Shown: in pieces, positions 10,194 to 22,418 of the stretch | Layout: each line of letters opens with the position of its first letter | Numbering within the stretch: the stretch's first letter is position 1 | Assembly: GCA_019059635.1 (NCBI GenBank) | Contig: JAGVRJ010000003.1 | Location: 2,542,001-2,606,000, forward strand | DNA length: 64,000 bases | Direction: 5' to 3' | Source of the DNA: Proales similis | Lineage: Eukaryota; Rotifera; Eurotatoria; Ploima; Proalidae | Made by a program: the position numbers and the translations under genes | Notes under the pieces: generated by a model | What the model was told of the DNA's origin: nothing | The model's input: only the letters and a program-made list of their open reading frames with translations | The model's database searches: none

Positions 10194-13100
10194 CTAATAG
10201 TAGGTCTCGCGCTCGACCCATCCACCTGGAGTTCTTCTCAAAATGAACTTTCTGATTTCATCGTAGATGAAAATAAGAATTGAGAATGGCAGTGCAGGCA
10301 GCCACCAGAAGAATCTAAAGTGAAGCGGAGTTCGATTAGAAACTGAGATTAGACAATCCAAGTGAATGAATCGACTTACTTAAGCGGGTACATGTTAAGA
10401 CCCTTGTCCAAGCCTGGGGTGTAGCAGAGAATGGCGGCCAAGACAGTCTCGAAGACCAAGCCGAAGTTCAACATGTGATTGGTCATGCCCTGGTGCACAA
10501 TAGAGTTTCGTCTCGTCTTGCAAATGATCAAGTCAGCCCACTGCACAATCACGATCGAGACAAAGAAAGCGGTGTGGCAGGTGAACTCGAGAATCTTTCG
10601 CTGCTGATAGGTCCACTCTTGTCCATATGAGTCCTCGAGGTCGTTGACAGACTTGGAGTCCCAGGCCTTTCGCAAGCCAAGAAGTCTTGACGGCCAGAAG
10701 CCGTTCTCGGCCATGATGACCAGGTAGACAAAGAAGCCGGCGCTGGCTTGAATGAAGCCGATCTGACCATAAGCCATCGAGATGAGACGCTCGTTGACAA
10801 GCTTGTCGTGAAGAGGATCTCGAGGTTTGCGCTTCATGATGTCCGACTCGGCCTTTTCGTAGGCAAGCGAGATGGCGGGAACCATGTCAGTACCCAAGTC
10901 AATGCAAAGAATTGTGATTGTTCCGAGCGGCAGGGGGATGTCGGTCAAGATGAATACCAAGAACGGCGTGATCTCAGGGATGTTGGAGGTCAAAGTGTAA
11001 GCGATCGACTTCTTCAGGTTATCGAAAATGAGACGGCCCTCTTCGACGCCAGTGACAATTGAAGCAAAGTTATCGTCCAGCAAGATCATGTCAGCGGCTT
11101 GTTTGCTCACATCGCTGCCAGCAATACCCATGGCGACACCAATATCAGCCTTCTTAAGAGCAGGTGAGTCGTTGACACCATCGCCAGTGACGGCCACGAT
11201 AGCGCCCTGTCGTTGACAGCCCTCGACAATGATGAGCTTCTGTTGGGGAGAAGTACGAGCAAACACGATCTCGCTGTGGTTGCGCAGGATCTCGTCCAGC
11301 TGAGCCGAGTCCATGGTCTTGAGGTCGTTTCCGTGCACAACACAAGCCTTGGCGTCGCGCGGATTAACTTGGCTGACAGGGATTCCAAGACGAGCAGCGA
11401 TGTCTTCCTTGGTCTCGCTGCCCTCGCTGATGATGCCGACTCCCTTGGCAATGGCCTTGGCAGTGATCGGGTGATCTCCGGTAACCATGATAACCTTGAT
11501 ACCGGCTGAGCGGCATTTCTCGACGGCGTCCGGCACGGCAGCACGAGGAGGATCAATCATAGACATAAGACCCAAGAAACGAAGGTTGGTCAGAGGGAAG
11601 TTGGGATCGTCGGCGTCGAATTTGTAGCCGCGCGGGTATTGCTTGGGATCAAGTCGAAGGTCGCAGAAGCCCAACACACGCTCGCCGAGGCCTCCCAGCT
11701 CAAGGTAGGCGTTGTTGAATTGCGTTCGCCAGAACTCGGTCATTTCCAAATCGCTGCCGTCCATGTAGATGCTTGAGCATCGCTCCAAAATACGCTCGGG
11801 CGCTCCCTTCATCACCAACAGGTGACGATCGTCGCCATCATCGGTCTCGTGCAGGGAAACTTGGTACTTGTTGGTTGAGTTGAATGGAACTTCGCAAACT
11901 TTGGCGTTCTTCTTGCGGTATTGGGTCACTCCGCCGAAGCTCAGCTCGCAGCATTTAAGCAGAGCCGACTCAGATGCGTCGCCCAAGCATTCACGTTGAA
12001 GCACTGGCTTCTGCAGGTTCTCTGGGTCGGTCTTGAACTCAGCGCGGTTGCAGAGCATGGCGCATCGAATGAGCGCTCGTAGGCCAGGTGCGTTTCGGTC
12101 GTAGGATGAGGTCTTCTGGTTCTCCGAGGTGTCGACTTCAACAATTCGGTTGTCATACCACATGTGGGCCACAGTCATACGGTTCTGGGTGAGGGTTCCG
12201 GTCTTGTCGGAGCAGATGGTCGAAGTAGATCCGAGTGTTTCGACAGCCTCCAAGTTCTTGACCAAACAGTTCTTCTTGGCCATTCGCTTGGCAGTGAGCG
12301 TCAGACAGACAGTGACAGTGGCAAGCAGACCTTCGGGTACGTTGGCCACGATGATACCGATCAAGAAGATGACCGCATCGAGCCAGTAGTAGCCCAGCAC
12401 GAAAGCAATGATGAAGAAGGTGACGCCCAAGAACACGGCCACACTGGTGATAATGTGGATGAAATGAGCAATTTCCTTGGCGATCGGGGTCTCGCCAGTG
12501 TCCAGTCCAGATGCCAAGTTGGCGATGCGACCCATCACAGTTCGATCACCAGTTCGGATGACAACACCAAGAGCAGTGCCTTCGACGGCGTTTGTGCTGA
12601 AGAAAGCAATGTTGCGCGTCTCAAGCGGATTCTCATGGCTGAACTCGGGCGAGCGGCTCTGAGGCTCAGACTCTCCAGTGAGCGACGAGTTGTCCACTTT
12701 GAAGCCGTTTGCCTTGATGATTCGAATATCAGCGGGCACACGATCTCCGAACTTGACGTCGATCACGTCGCCAACCACCAGCTCCTCGGCGTTCAACGTG
12801 GTTCGCTCTCCATTTCGAACAGCGACCGCCTGTTGCGGGACCATGTTCTTGAACGAGTCCATAATACTGGCGCTCTTGGCCTCCTGGTAGTAGGAGAAAA
12901 TACCAGTGAGAACGACGACCACAGTGAGGGCGATACCCAGCCAAAGGTTGTCCTTGGGGGCCTCCTCGTACGTGGCCTCAGTTATACCGTAGGCAACGAA
13001 GCAGAGAATGGCGCCAGTCCACAAAAGCATGGCGAAGCCGCCAAACAAATTCTTGCAGAACTTGATCCATTCTGGCGTGGTCTTGGGCGGAGTGAGCGCG

Positions 13101-13321
13101 TTGGGACCGTCTCGCTCCAATATTTGCCGGGCCTGGTCGCTGGTCAAACCTCGATCAAGGTTGGTACCATATCTAGCCACTAATTCGTCTACTGAGAGCT
13201 TGTGCTCGTCGAACTCGACCTCTTTCTTAAGATCATCTAGATTGGCGCCTTTTTTGGCTTTGTGTTGTTTGGCGTGCGAGCTTTTTGTCGCCTCGCGGTA
13301 AGAACCTTGCTCTCTAGTCAT
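10194..13321 (-). CDS. ATP1A: Sodium/potassium-transporting ATPase alpha subunit
   Basis: The catalytic subunit of the plasma-membrane P-type ATPase that exports 3 Na+ and imports 2 K+ per ATP. There are two exons, 13321-10380 and 10314-10194, joined in phase 2 across MYPLK|FFWW. This gives 1,020 residues, essentially the family length. The order is a basic N-terminus, M1-M2, the TGES actuator loop (near residue 213), M3-M4 with the [11 protein letters not shown] ion-binding turn, the phosphorylation motif CSDKTGTLT (near 368), the nucleotide-binding domain ([12 protein letters not shown]), [34 protein letters not shown] and six C-terminal membrane segments. It ends in the conserved [10 protein letters not shown], whose terminal tyrosines help form a Na+ site. 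In the M1-M2 extracellular loop, the position equivalent to Gln111 is Thr. The start is the first Met of the frame and lies 43 bp from an in-phase boundary with no upstream homology. Confidence 0.97.
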
Positions 13322-13460
13322 CTAATTGTATGTAGGCTTTACGCAGACTTTCGTTCGTTGGCCTAAACTCCGAAATTAACAAATCTAAATTTGGATTCAA
13401 ACAAATGAATAAACAAGTGAAATGTGAGGAATTGTTTGACACAATGCAGATTTCGCTTTG

Positions 13461-13466
<6 letters not shown>

Positions 13467-13492
<26 letters not shown>
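13467..13492. repeat. TC dinucleotide repeat followed by TAGC repeats
   Basis: An uninterrupted run of about 13 TC units is followed directly by three TAGC units. It lies about 150 bp upstream of the ATP1A start codon, probably in the leader or proximal promoter. Confidence 0.9.
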
Positions 13493-13493
<1 letters not shown>

Positions 13494-14152
13494 AGCTAGC
13501 TAGCTCGCGATTGTTCTTAAGCTCACAAGTCTAATGCTTTGCTGCCTATTAAAATTTAACGCTTGAGTGGTCACCCGCTCTGCCCTCGGCATTCAAACGC
13601 AGTGAGCGAAATCACGAGTTGATTATTGACCAATCGGACCATCAGAGCCAGAGCCAAAACAGAAGAAATAAATTTAGATCTGAGCGAAGATGAACTCGCA
13701 TTTTGGCTCTGGCCCGAGTGACTGATCGTGCCCGAGCAACTTGAGAAGGGAGGGCGCGGGGCCTCGTACCATAATTTATCATAATCATCCACGCCGCACG
13801 CACGCGTTCTCGGCCGTCTAAAGGGGGGGAGGGAGAAGGGTCGGTCTAGGAGACCCTTGGTGGCGTCACCTATTTATGCAAGAACATAATTACTGCTCAA
13901 GTCGAGGAGCGGATGCTTGCTCGCCCATCCGTACCACAGAGCCTCTCTCGCACTCGGTTCCTAGAGCTGCTGCACGGCCCATAAAGCGTCTCTTTGAGAT
14001 AAACGTACGATCCTCAGGTGCAATTGTCGCTAGAACGCGCGCTCACATACACGCTTTTCATTTGCTATGCTAGTATAGCAAAGACTGTCTCGAGAGGCGA
14101 GCTTTGATTAGCCGATGTTGAAAATGGCGTCGCTATTTGAAAGGCCAAATAG

Positions 14153-14218
14153 AGATAAGATAAGCGCGCCATAAACGATGCATTCTGGCCTGTGCATCCG
14201 AACACGTGACTAGATAAG
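14153..14218. promoter_or_regulatory. Cluster of GATA-like sites with an E-box
   Basis: Two overlapping AGATAAG motifs occupy 14153-14164 and a third lies at 14212-14218. The palindromic E-box CACGTG is at 14203-14208. Clustering of three GATA sites in 66 bp upstream of ATP1A suggests an enhancer, but this is inferred from motifs only. Confidence 0.3.
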
Positions 14219-15486
14219 TTACGTAAAGCAGCAATCATAGAGAAACAAGAAAGATGACTACAGAAATAAAGCAACGAAAAAAAACAACTCTTTCGCGAGG
14301 CCGGTTTGAGTAGACGGAGCACGCGATAACAACGATCAGGGCGCTGCCGCTTAGTCGAGTAAATTGAGTCTTGGCCGTCGTGGGCCAATGCATGAAGAGA
14401 ATTGAGTGACCGCGCGCGCGGACAGAGGCTATGAGTGGCGTCCAACTCATTATGCGTCCCCGCATGCAAATGAGGCCAAAAGGTGATCGGACTCGCATGG
14501 AAGCCATAGGCGTGCTTTCTTAAAAATCCCAATGTATGATGATGGCTTGCTTGAACTTTCGCCCGTATGTGTGTTTGTGTGTGTATATGTTCAGTGAATT
14601 GTGTGTGCTAGTGGGCGAGTGAGTGTGTGTGTGTATATTCGTATGGGCGAAAATGAGAGCGCAGCTGGATAAATATCGAGTTAAACAGAGATTCCATTCA
14701 CCTGAATAGAGAAAAAAAGAATTTCGGCCGGTTTTCAAAGATAGAGCGAAATAAAATAGCTGCGAAAGAGAAAAGGAGAGAGAGAGAGAGGGAGGGAGAG
14801 AGTGATTGAGTTTAAAAGAAAGGCACGCATAAACGGGAGCAAGCCAACAAAAATGATCCGATTCAGGTTAAATCAATCAAAATTAAAATAAAATATAATC
14901 TGCGCTCAGAAACATAAAATCCAAGTGGGCCATAAAGAAGACAGCAGCAGCAGCGGGTTATTCTCATAAAATAAAATAAAAAAAGAACTCGACAGCTCTT
15001 CAAGTCGCTCTTTTCACGCTTGCCTCGCAGCCATTTCAGATAATTATGAGCTGGAAAACTTGAGGCGAAATTATTGAAATTTAATATGAATATATTTGCA
15101 TTTGGTTCGAGGCGGAACAAGCAATCGGAGCCTAGACTGCAGTTGGCTGAAGCCTGGCCGCGTGAGCGAGACTAAGGCATAGAAAAAGCGTAAAGCCATA
15201 GTCAAATGCGAATTAGCGAGCATGAATTAGAAGAAATCGTCGCTCATCGCCCTAATGAGTTTGGAGCTTTGTGTGCATATTTCTTCTCGCGCTCCTTCCG
15301 CGATCGCCCCTTGCCAGGCGAGCAGATTGACTTGTTGCACGGAATTGAGTTTGACATGGCTTTTAAATGGATTCAACCTGCCTCGCATCTGTGTCTCACC
15401 CTCTCCATGTGTGGCGTCCTTCTGCAAAACGCTTCTTGATAAATTGAGCTGCACTGGGCTAAATCTGAGACAATGAGAGATGGCAC

Positions 15487-15534
15487 GCAGCCAATGCTTT
15501 CTCTAGATCAGATTAAATCCTAGACCAAAGCATG
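15487..15534. other. Imperfect inverted repeat (about 15 bp stem)
   Basis: The arms GCC-A-ATGCTTT-C-TCTAG and CTAGA-CC-AAAGCAT-GGC pair around a 13-nt A/T-rich loop. The stem is too short for a typical animal pre-miRNA. It lies within the gene-free block. Confidence 0.4.
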
Positions 15535-15825
15535 GCATAGAAAACACGCATGAATCTGAAACGATTCTTGAAACGCTTTGAGCGTCGAGCTGCAAGAGGA
15601 GGAGGAGGAGTAGTAGTAGTAAGACGCTGCCGCCTCTGAGGCAGTAATTGCCTGCGTCGTCCATGCGTCAGTTGAATTGAATTAAACCCGCGGAAATCTA
15701 AGTACCGAGTGAATTAAGAAAACATAAATCCTTCATTCAAACTGTCATGCATTGCTTCCGTCAGCTTTGAACCTTTTAGCTCTCTCAGTTCTCTGCTTTA
15801 CTTTAGCCTCACGCATGCACAAACA

Positions 15826-15856
15826 ACTCACTAACTCACTCACTCACTCACTCACT
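15826..15856. repeat. ACTC tetranucleotide repeat
   Basis: A run of about seven ACTC/CTCA units with one early interruption, in non-coding DNA. Confidence 0.85.
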
Positions 15857-16432
15857 TAGCCAGTCACTCGCTCACTCGTTTTAAATCGACAAACCAAACT
15901 CGGAAATAATTGCTCTACGTAGGAAAATAAAATATCGCATTAGTGGGCCTCATTTGCGCCGAGATTTGAGACGAATCTAGGCAGGAATGAGCAATAGATC
16001 GCCTCGAAACTGTGCCGACACGTCACTGCTTAATACATAAAGTAATTGTTTCCATGCCGCTGCGCCACGGTCTCAATTGCTCTCGTATCGATTAAATCCA
16101 GCTCGAGAAGACTGCCTCTCCCTTGCATATTTTGTTTGCATGTGAGAATAAAATCGCGTGGAAATTATATGCCCGCGCGGCAGAAGGGAGGTGTCGGCGA
16201 AAATTGGAGGAAAATTATTAAAAGAATTAAAGGCAGTCTAAGCGTTGTGAACAAGTGAAAAAGAGAGAAAGAGAGAGAGAAAGCGTTAAATCGATATTTT
16301 CAAAATATTTCAAGCTAATAATAAGAATTCTCGGCCACTAAAAACAACGAATTCGTGACAAATCGGCGAAAATTTGAATTTATAGACGCCTCAGAGTCGG
16401 ATTACCTGTAATTTTTTATTATAATCGACAAT

Positions 16433-16440
16433 TGACGTCA
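16433..16440. promoter_or_regulatory. Perfect cAMP-response-element palindrome
   Basis: The 8-bp CREB/ATF consensus TGACGTCA is present once, in the gene-free block. Its use is unproven. Confidence 0.25.
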
Positions 16441-18577
16441 CAAAGCGTCGTCCAAATGGATGGCGTCCTTTCGAAGCGTCCATGTGAAGAGAGAGAGAGA
16501 GAGAGAGCGAGCAAGAAAAGAGAGGCATTTCAACTAGCAGCCTTTAGAGCGCGCATACTCAACACACAGAAAGAGAGCGAGAAAGACACAAAAATGAAAG
16601 AGAAGAACTGAGCAGCTGCATAATTGAGTGTCTGAATAGAAATTCAACGATGGCAAAGAGAAAAAAATTCAATAAACGAGCAGGGACGCGATCGTAAAAA
16701 TCTAAATGTGCATGCCAAAGACTATGGTGCTTGGAGGCCATAATTCGGGCCTTTATCGTGATTGTCATTGGCAAAGCGTCATTTGCAACTAAGAAGAGCA
16801 CGACTGCATCCCCTCGTTGAGCATTCTTTTTACTGCATCCATCTCAATCAACAACCTTCGCTCCGTTCTCTCTCTTTCTCCTCTCTACGGCTTTCGTTCG
16901 CTCTAAAAGGCAGCAAGAATGCGCTCTCCGCCGTATCTATCGTCTAGTTTATCTTAAAAACTACTTTTCTGGCCACTACTTCTCTTTCAGCTGATCGAAT
17001 CTAGCCATCTCGGCCAAACATAGTTAAATAAATTTTTCTTATCGTTTGCAGTGGGCATAAAATAGCAGCGCATCCTTTCCTCAAAGCTTGCTCTTTACTC
17101 GCCTATACTCCCTATTCTCTTATGCCCATCTTGTTTATAAATGAAATGTAATTCAAACAACTAAACAAAAAAAAAAAAGCAAAGAGGGAAAAAATAACAA
17201 AAAGTTAGTTGGCCAAAGCGCGTGCTTTTGAAATGGTTACAAAATATAAACATGAGATAAAAGTTGGATGGAGAATTTCGAGCCCGAAAAAATGAACGAG
17301 ACAGAAAGCAGAGACGAAGCTGCGGTTATTTGCAGACCCAAGTCAAATAAAAGTTGCATGCGCAAGAAAAACGAAAGCAAATGTTGGTGGCCATGTCTAA
17401 AAACGAAGCAGAAAACAAAAGAACGGCCAAATAGAAATGAGAGATAACTGTATCGAATTGAGAGTGCCAAAGCGCATCTAGACAACAGAGGGTGAGCAAG
17501 TTGCGTAAAAAAGCAGATCACTTAGTTTTAGAAGAAAGGCAAATAATAGAAAGCGTGAAAAAATACGCTACGTCCAAGTTAGCGTAGATTCGGTAGTTGT
17601 TGACGTCGATTCGTTGTTTCGGAATTTAATGATACCTAGCGATTGAAAACGCACGAACAAAAGAAACTCAGTGGGCATGCAGAGCTCGCATATGCCTCTT
17701 ACTCTAGTTTATAGCCGCTTGAATGATGCGAGTGCTTAGACAGGCGTCGATGACAGTTGGGGTTTTTTAGGCGAGTAGAAACTAGCTTGGTCGGTGGCTT
17801 CATCATTTATATGCCAACAAGTCTCATTCGCCCCATCCTCTCTCTCCCTCGCTCGCTCGCTCACTGGCGCACACTCGTCCTCTGATTCTCTATTTTTTTG
17901 TCGCCCATCTGCAAACTAGCGTGTAGAAAATGAAATAGGAATTTCAATCTAAATTTAGGAGGACGCGTTCTTGCCAAAGAGTATTCACCGACGCGTTTGA
18001 AATGAGAAAAAAAAAACACGAAGAAAATGATGATCATGATGGGGAGAGCTTTGGTTTATGACGCTCTAAAGCCGTTTGTTACACTCTCGCAGGCGCCCGT
18101 ACGCTCCTCTCGAACAGACAACTAATTAACGCGTGCTGAGCAGTATCTAACTTGCCTGATTAGATTCAGTAGGCTTCAGAGATCATCGACCGACTGATTG
18201 ACGAGCTAAGCAAGCTGCTGGCATTCATTTGCTCATCTTTTGCATCATGTTTGTGTCTGAGCTTCACGCCTAATTTTCAATCTGCTTCAATCCAACTTCT
18301 TTCTCTTGACTTGCTCTCTGCTGCTCTGCTTTCTATTTTTCGCTTGAGACCAGTACATTGCTTAAAGGCCTAAAAGCGATATTCACATGCATGACGCAGG
18401 CGAGAAGGAGTAGAACTATGATGATCATCATGATAGATGCACGCGTGCGCCCGAGCTATTAAAAGCATTTAAACAAACTAGATTACAAAATAAATATTTT
18501 CGCTTTTGGCATGAACGGCCCAGTTTAGTTCGAAGAGAAAGAGAACAAAAAAAAAAGAAGAGAAACAAGACTAGAAC

Positions 18578-18601
18578 GAGAGAGAGAGAGAGAGAGAGAG
18601 T
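18578..18601. repeat. GA dinucleotide repeat
   Basis: About twelve uninterrupted GA units in non-coding DNA upstream of the filamin gene. Confidence 0.9.
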
Positions 18602-19206
18602 GAACACACAAGGCGAAGGAGATAGCAAAATAAAGAAAATGTTGCAAAGCGCATGAACTAATGCTTGGCTTCAATGCGTGCATGCATTCGAGCCTAAGCA
18701 CATCGATCTGGCATTCCCTCACTCGGAAAAGATAAAGCAAGTTGGGAAATAAGCGTTCGAAACACAAACAAGCAGGGTCGACCAGCAGTCTCGAAGTTGC
18801 TTTTTGCAGCGTTCACCTAAACAGCTGGCTTTGACCAATTGCTTCATTACATTCCCTTGGGCCTTTTTTTCTGATGCCAACAGCAGAGTATGGCGGTTGG
18901 GCACATTTTATTTTATAAATTGGCCTCTTTCTTGTCGACTAGAAAAGAAAAGAAAGCTAGAAAGAACTGAAATCGTGGGGCGGGGGGGGGACGGCTCGAG
19001 CAGAAATGAATTTGAATAAGAAGCAAGAAAAAAAGGAGAAAGGAAGGTGAAACATTTTGTCGTTGAAAAGTAAACTCAGGCTGAAAAGATTTTGAAAAGA
19101 GCGCGATTCGTCCAGACTGGAGGTAGAATTGTCAGAAAGCGAATTTCTTTCGCTATTTGGAAATTATTCGTCAACAAGGAGAAATAATTCAGATTCCAGG
19201 TCGGCT

Positions 19207-19214
19207 TATATAAA
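19207..19214 (+). promoter_or_regulatory. TATA box, candidate promoter of the long filamin transcript
   Basis: A near-consensus TATATAAA lies 326 bp upstream of the filamin start codon on the coding strand, placing a possible transcription start near 19240. The leader between would be about 300 nt, possibly with a small intron. Confidence 0.4.
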
Positions 19215-19539
19215 CGAGATTAAGAATAGAGCCCGAGCTGAGCGTAAATAGAGCTTGCTAGTTGCGCTTTGCGGCTCCCAAGTGTATTTATGTGGAAAGC
19301 AATTAGACTTTAAAAGTGATTATTCTCATTCTCGTCGACTCATATTCGTCTCTGAACGAACCAATTGTTGTTGCTTGGTTTCTCTTCACATTTAGATTAT
19401 GGCTTCACTAACTCTTTGAGCCCGCACTTCTAAAACATTCAAGTTGACATCTAACTTAATTTGTAATCTGACGTGTATTTTTCTTTTGCTTTTTTGTCGC
19501 AAGCACTCAGCTCTGAAAAGAGAGAGAGAGCAGAGAAAA

Positions 19540-22382
19540 ATGCCAGCAGTGCTCAATTCGAACGAGCCGGCTCATTGGATAACTTCTCAAAAGCAGACAT
19601 TCGCCAGCTGGATAAACCAACAGCTGCGAGAAAAAGGCGAATCGGACGTTGTGGAGGATATCCAACATGACCTAGCCGACGGAATCATAATTTTGAAATT
19701 GATCAGCATCCTGCAAGGAGGCAACGTAGCGCAGAAATCTCGGCATGCTAAATTCAACGGAAACAAGCATCAGGCACTGGAGACAATCAATATTGCCCTA
19801 GCCCGCATCCAGCAAGAGGGCATCAAACTGGTCAACATCGGTGATTAGACCACATCCATCTGAGCAAGCCAGAAAAGGTGTTTAATGAAATGTTCAATTG
19901 TTAGGCAACGATGACATCGCGAGCGGAAATTTGACCTTAACTCTCGGTCTTGTCTGGCAGCTCATTCAGCACTTTCACATTGGCAAGATTCAAATGTCAA
20001 TTAAACGACTGCTCATCACCTGGTCGCGCTCAGTCCTGCCCGAATATGCCATCAGCAATTTGACCACTCAGTTTAACTCGGGGATTGTGCTCGGGTAAGG
20101 CTCGCCTTATCACCATTGCGTTCAAGTCCTCAACCGATCAAAACCACTAGCGGAATTGTTGACTTTTGTTCAAACCATGCTCTCCTAGACTGGTCAAATT
20201 GGAACCCGAAAAACAGGTGACATTGGCCGCTTTAAGATCGAATCAAAATTGTCTTTTCAAATGTGGTCGACTGCAACTTTCAGACTGGATAACTGTAAAA
20301 AGGCATTGAAAGCAGCCAATGAACTGATCGGAATTCCAGAGATTATCTCCGCGGAGAACTTGTCCGTAGACGAGCCAGACGAGCAATCAGTTATTACATA
20401 CTTGGCCTACTTTATCAAAGAGGATTCGCCCGGCTACCTGGCTAGCCTTCAATGGGTTAGGAGCGTCCTACCAGACGAGAAAATCGACAACTTTACCGTA
20501 AGGCGAAAAGACCGTCAGTCAAATGAACAAGTCTTTCTTTCTGATTGAATAGTCCGATTGGATCGATGGCTACCTGCTGTGCAGACTCTGCGCTAAAATG
20601 AGCGCCAAAGCTGAAATACAAATGGAACAATTTGATCGCAATCACAGAGAACACAATTGCCGCCTGGGTCTGGAAATGTGCAGTCGACTTGGAATCGAAA
20701 CGTTCATGAGCGCACAAGAGCTGGCGTCAGGCAAATTTGAGAGCGTCTGTCTCATGGTCACTCTGATTCAATTTCGACTCGTGAATTGGTCAAAGAAAAA
20801 GGGCCACATCGAGTTTGCACAAGAGAGTCGGCTTTTCGCCTTCGGAAAGATGGTAGACGGTCTTTGAGTTTTCTTTTCCAGAATTTCAAGATTTCACTTT
20901 CAAGGTCGAATTCAAAATTACGAGTCTTGACTTGGCTCGTCAAACGGTTGAAGTGGCTGTGAAGGGAGCTCATGGCCAAATCGGCGTCTCTTTGGAGAAG
21001 GTCAGAAATGATTTCATTCGCTGCTCGTTCGAGCCCAAGGAAACTGGCACTTTTGAAGTAAACTGAAGCAGTCATTCGATCGGTCATTCAGACTTTTTAT
21101 TCTCGGCCAAGATTCTCGTCTATTACGGAGGCAGTTTACTGGAAGAGTGTCCAGTCCGGGTTGATGTTGGTCTCAAGTTTGAAGAGTTGGAGCTTGTTTG
21201 CGACAAGAAACGAGTTCCTGTTCATCAGTCAGTCTTGGTTTCGGTAAGAGAGGATTCTCATTCAAAACTCACGGAGCCTCTCATCACAATTGCAATACGT
21301 CCAACCAGGTGAGAGGACCTGTTCCGCCCAATCAAAGCCTGCGCATTGTCAAGTTCTTGGAGGAGAGGAAAGAGGAGCAAGAAATTTCGACCGATCAAGC
21401 AGTGGCCAATGTCAGTTTCGATCAACCAGGTTTGATTGAAACGACGATCTAGATATGCTCGTGCAAGCTTGACTCGGTAAAAATGTCAAAGGCGACTGGA
21501 GTTTGAAACTCGCTACCGAAAACGGCTGCCTATCGCACAAATCTGTTCAAGTGCTGGTTATCGACCCCAGTCTGGTGCACATAAGCCAAGTGAGCGAGTC
21601 CAGGGTTAAGGTCGGCGAGAAATTCATCTTGAACGGTATCAGCAGCATTGAATGCAATCGAAATCAAACTTTTGAAACGTGTTTTCAAGTGAAACTCGAC
21701 AAGCCAGAACTTAGAGAGAACCTTTCTGCGTCAATTAGAAGAGCTGGCGAAGCAAATAGCCATCAAGTTGCCTTGATCGAGAAAGAGGACAACACCTATG
21801 AGATAGAGTACCGAGTAGAAGCTGTCGGCGCCTATTCCTGTTCGATAAGACTCTACGAATACGAAGTGCAAGGTAAGGAGTGGCTCGAAACCGAGAGCTG
21901 GAGAAAGCTGGACGAATTAGTTCTATTGCAGCTGAGTGGCTTAACCCAATTGTAGCCAATCGAGCTTAAAGTAGGCAGAGTAGAGCAAGAGAAACAGAGA
22001 GATGCGTTTACATTGAATATGCGTCTAAAGGGCTCATTTATTCATTCATTTGGCCTTATCCATTCGTCTTTCTATCTGTCGCCTACCGAGCCCGCAACCG
22101 GCAATTGTCGGGTGTATGTGTACACGTCTCTGTGTTGTGAATGCATGTATGTGTGGACGAGGATACACAAACGATTTGGAGAGCGATTTAAATTGAATAA
22201 TTGGGACTTAAAAGTGAATGGGCAATTGTCAGTCAGATTTAGCGTGTATACAGTGACTCGAAAGGCGAGCGGGCGGCGCTTGATAAATGGCAAATCTTGC
22301 TGATCTTATCATCGTACACGTTTGTGGATGAGGATGCTTAACTAAATGATGATGAAGGGACGTACACATAGACGTGCGCATG

Positions 22383-22418
<36 letters not shown>

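Larger units (their letters stand above)
13322..19539. other. Six-kilobase gene-free block between divergent ATP1A and filamin genes
   Basis: I found no coding frame with recognisable homology or coherent codon use in this block. It must hold the promoters and untranslated leader exons of two divergently transcribed genes. It is rich in simple repeats: TC at 13467-13492, GA near 14778-14795, 16491-16508 and 18578-18601, and ACTC at 15826-15856. It also contains clustered transcription-factor-like motifs (GATA pair, E-box, CRE, TATA) and some short inverted repeats, listed separately. Confidence 0.6.

Noticed and set aside
12164-13183. Long open frame opposite the Na+/K+-ATPase gene (339 codons)
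   Set aside because: It is an antisense shadow of a strongly conserved gene and has no homology of its own.
14207-14225. miR-279-like seed (TGACTAGAT)
   Set aside because: Similarity ends after nine bases and no star arm or hairpin is found. The site is better read as a GATA motif.
15696-15712. miR-252-like seed (CTAAGTAC)
   Set aside because: Similarity stops after eight bases and the flanks do not fold.
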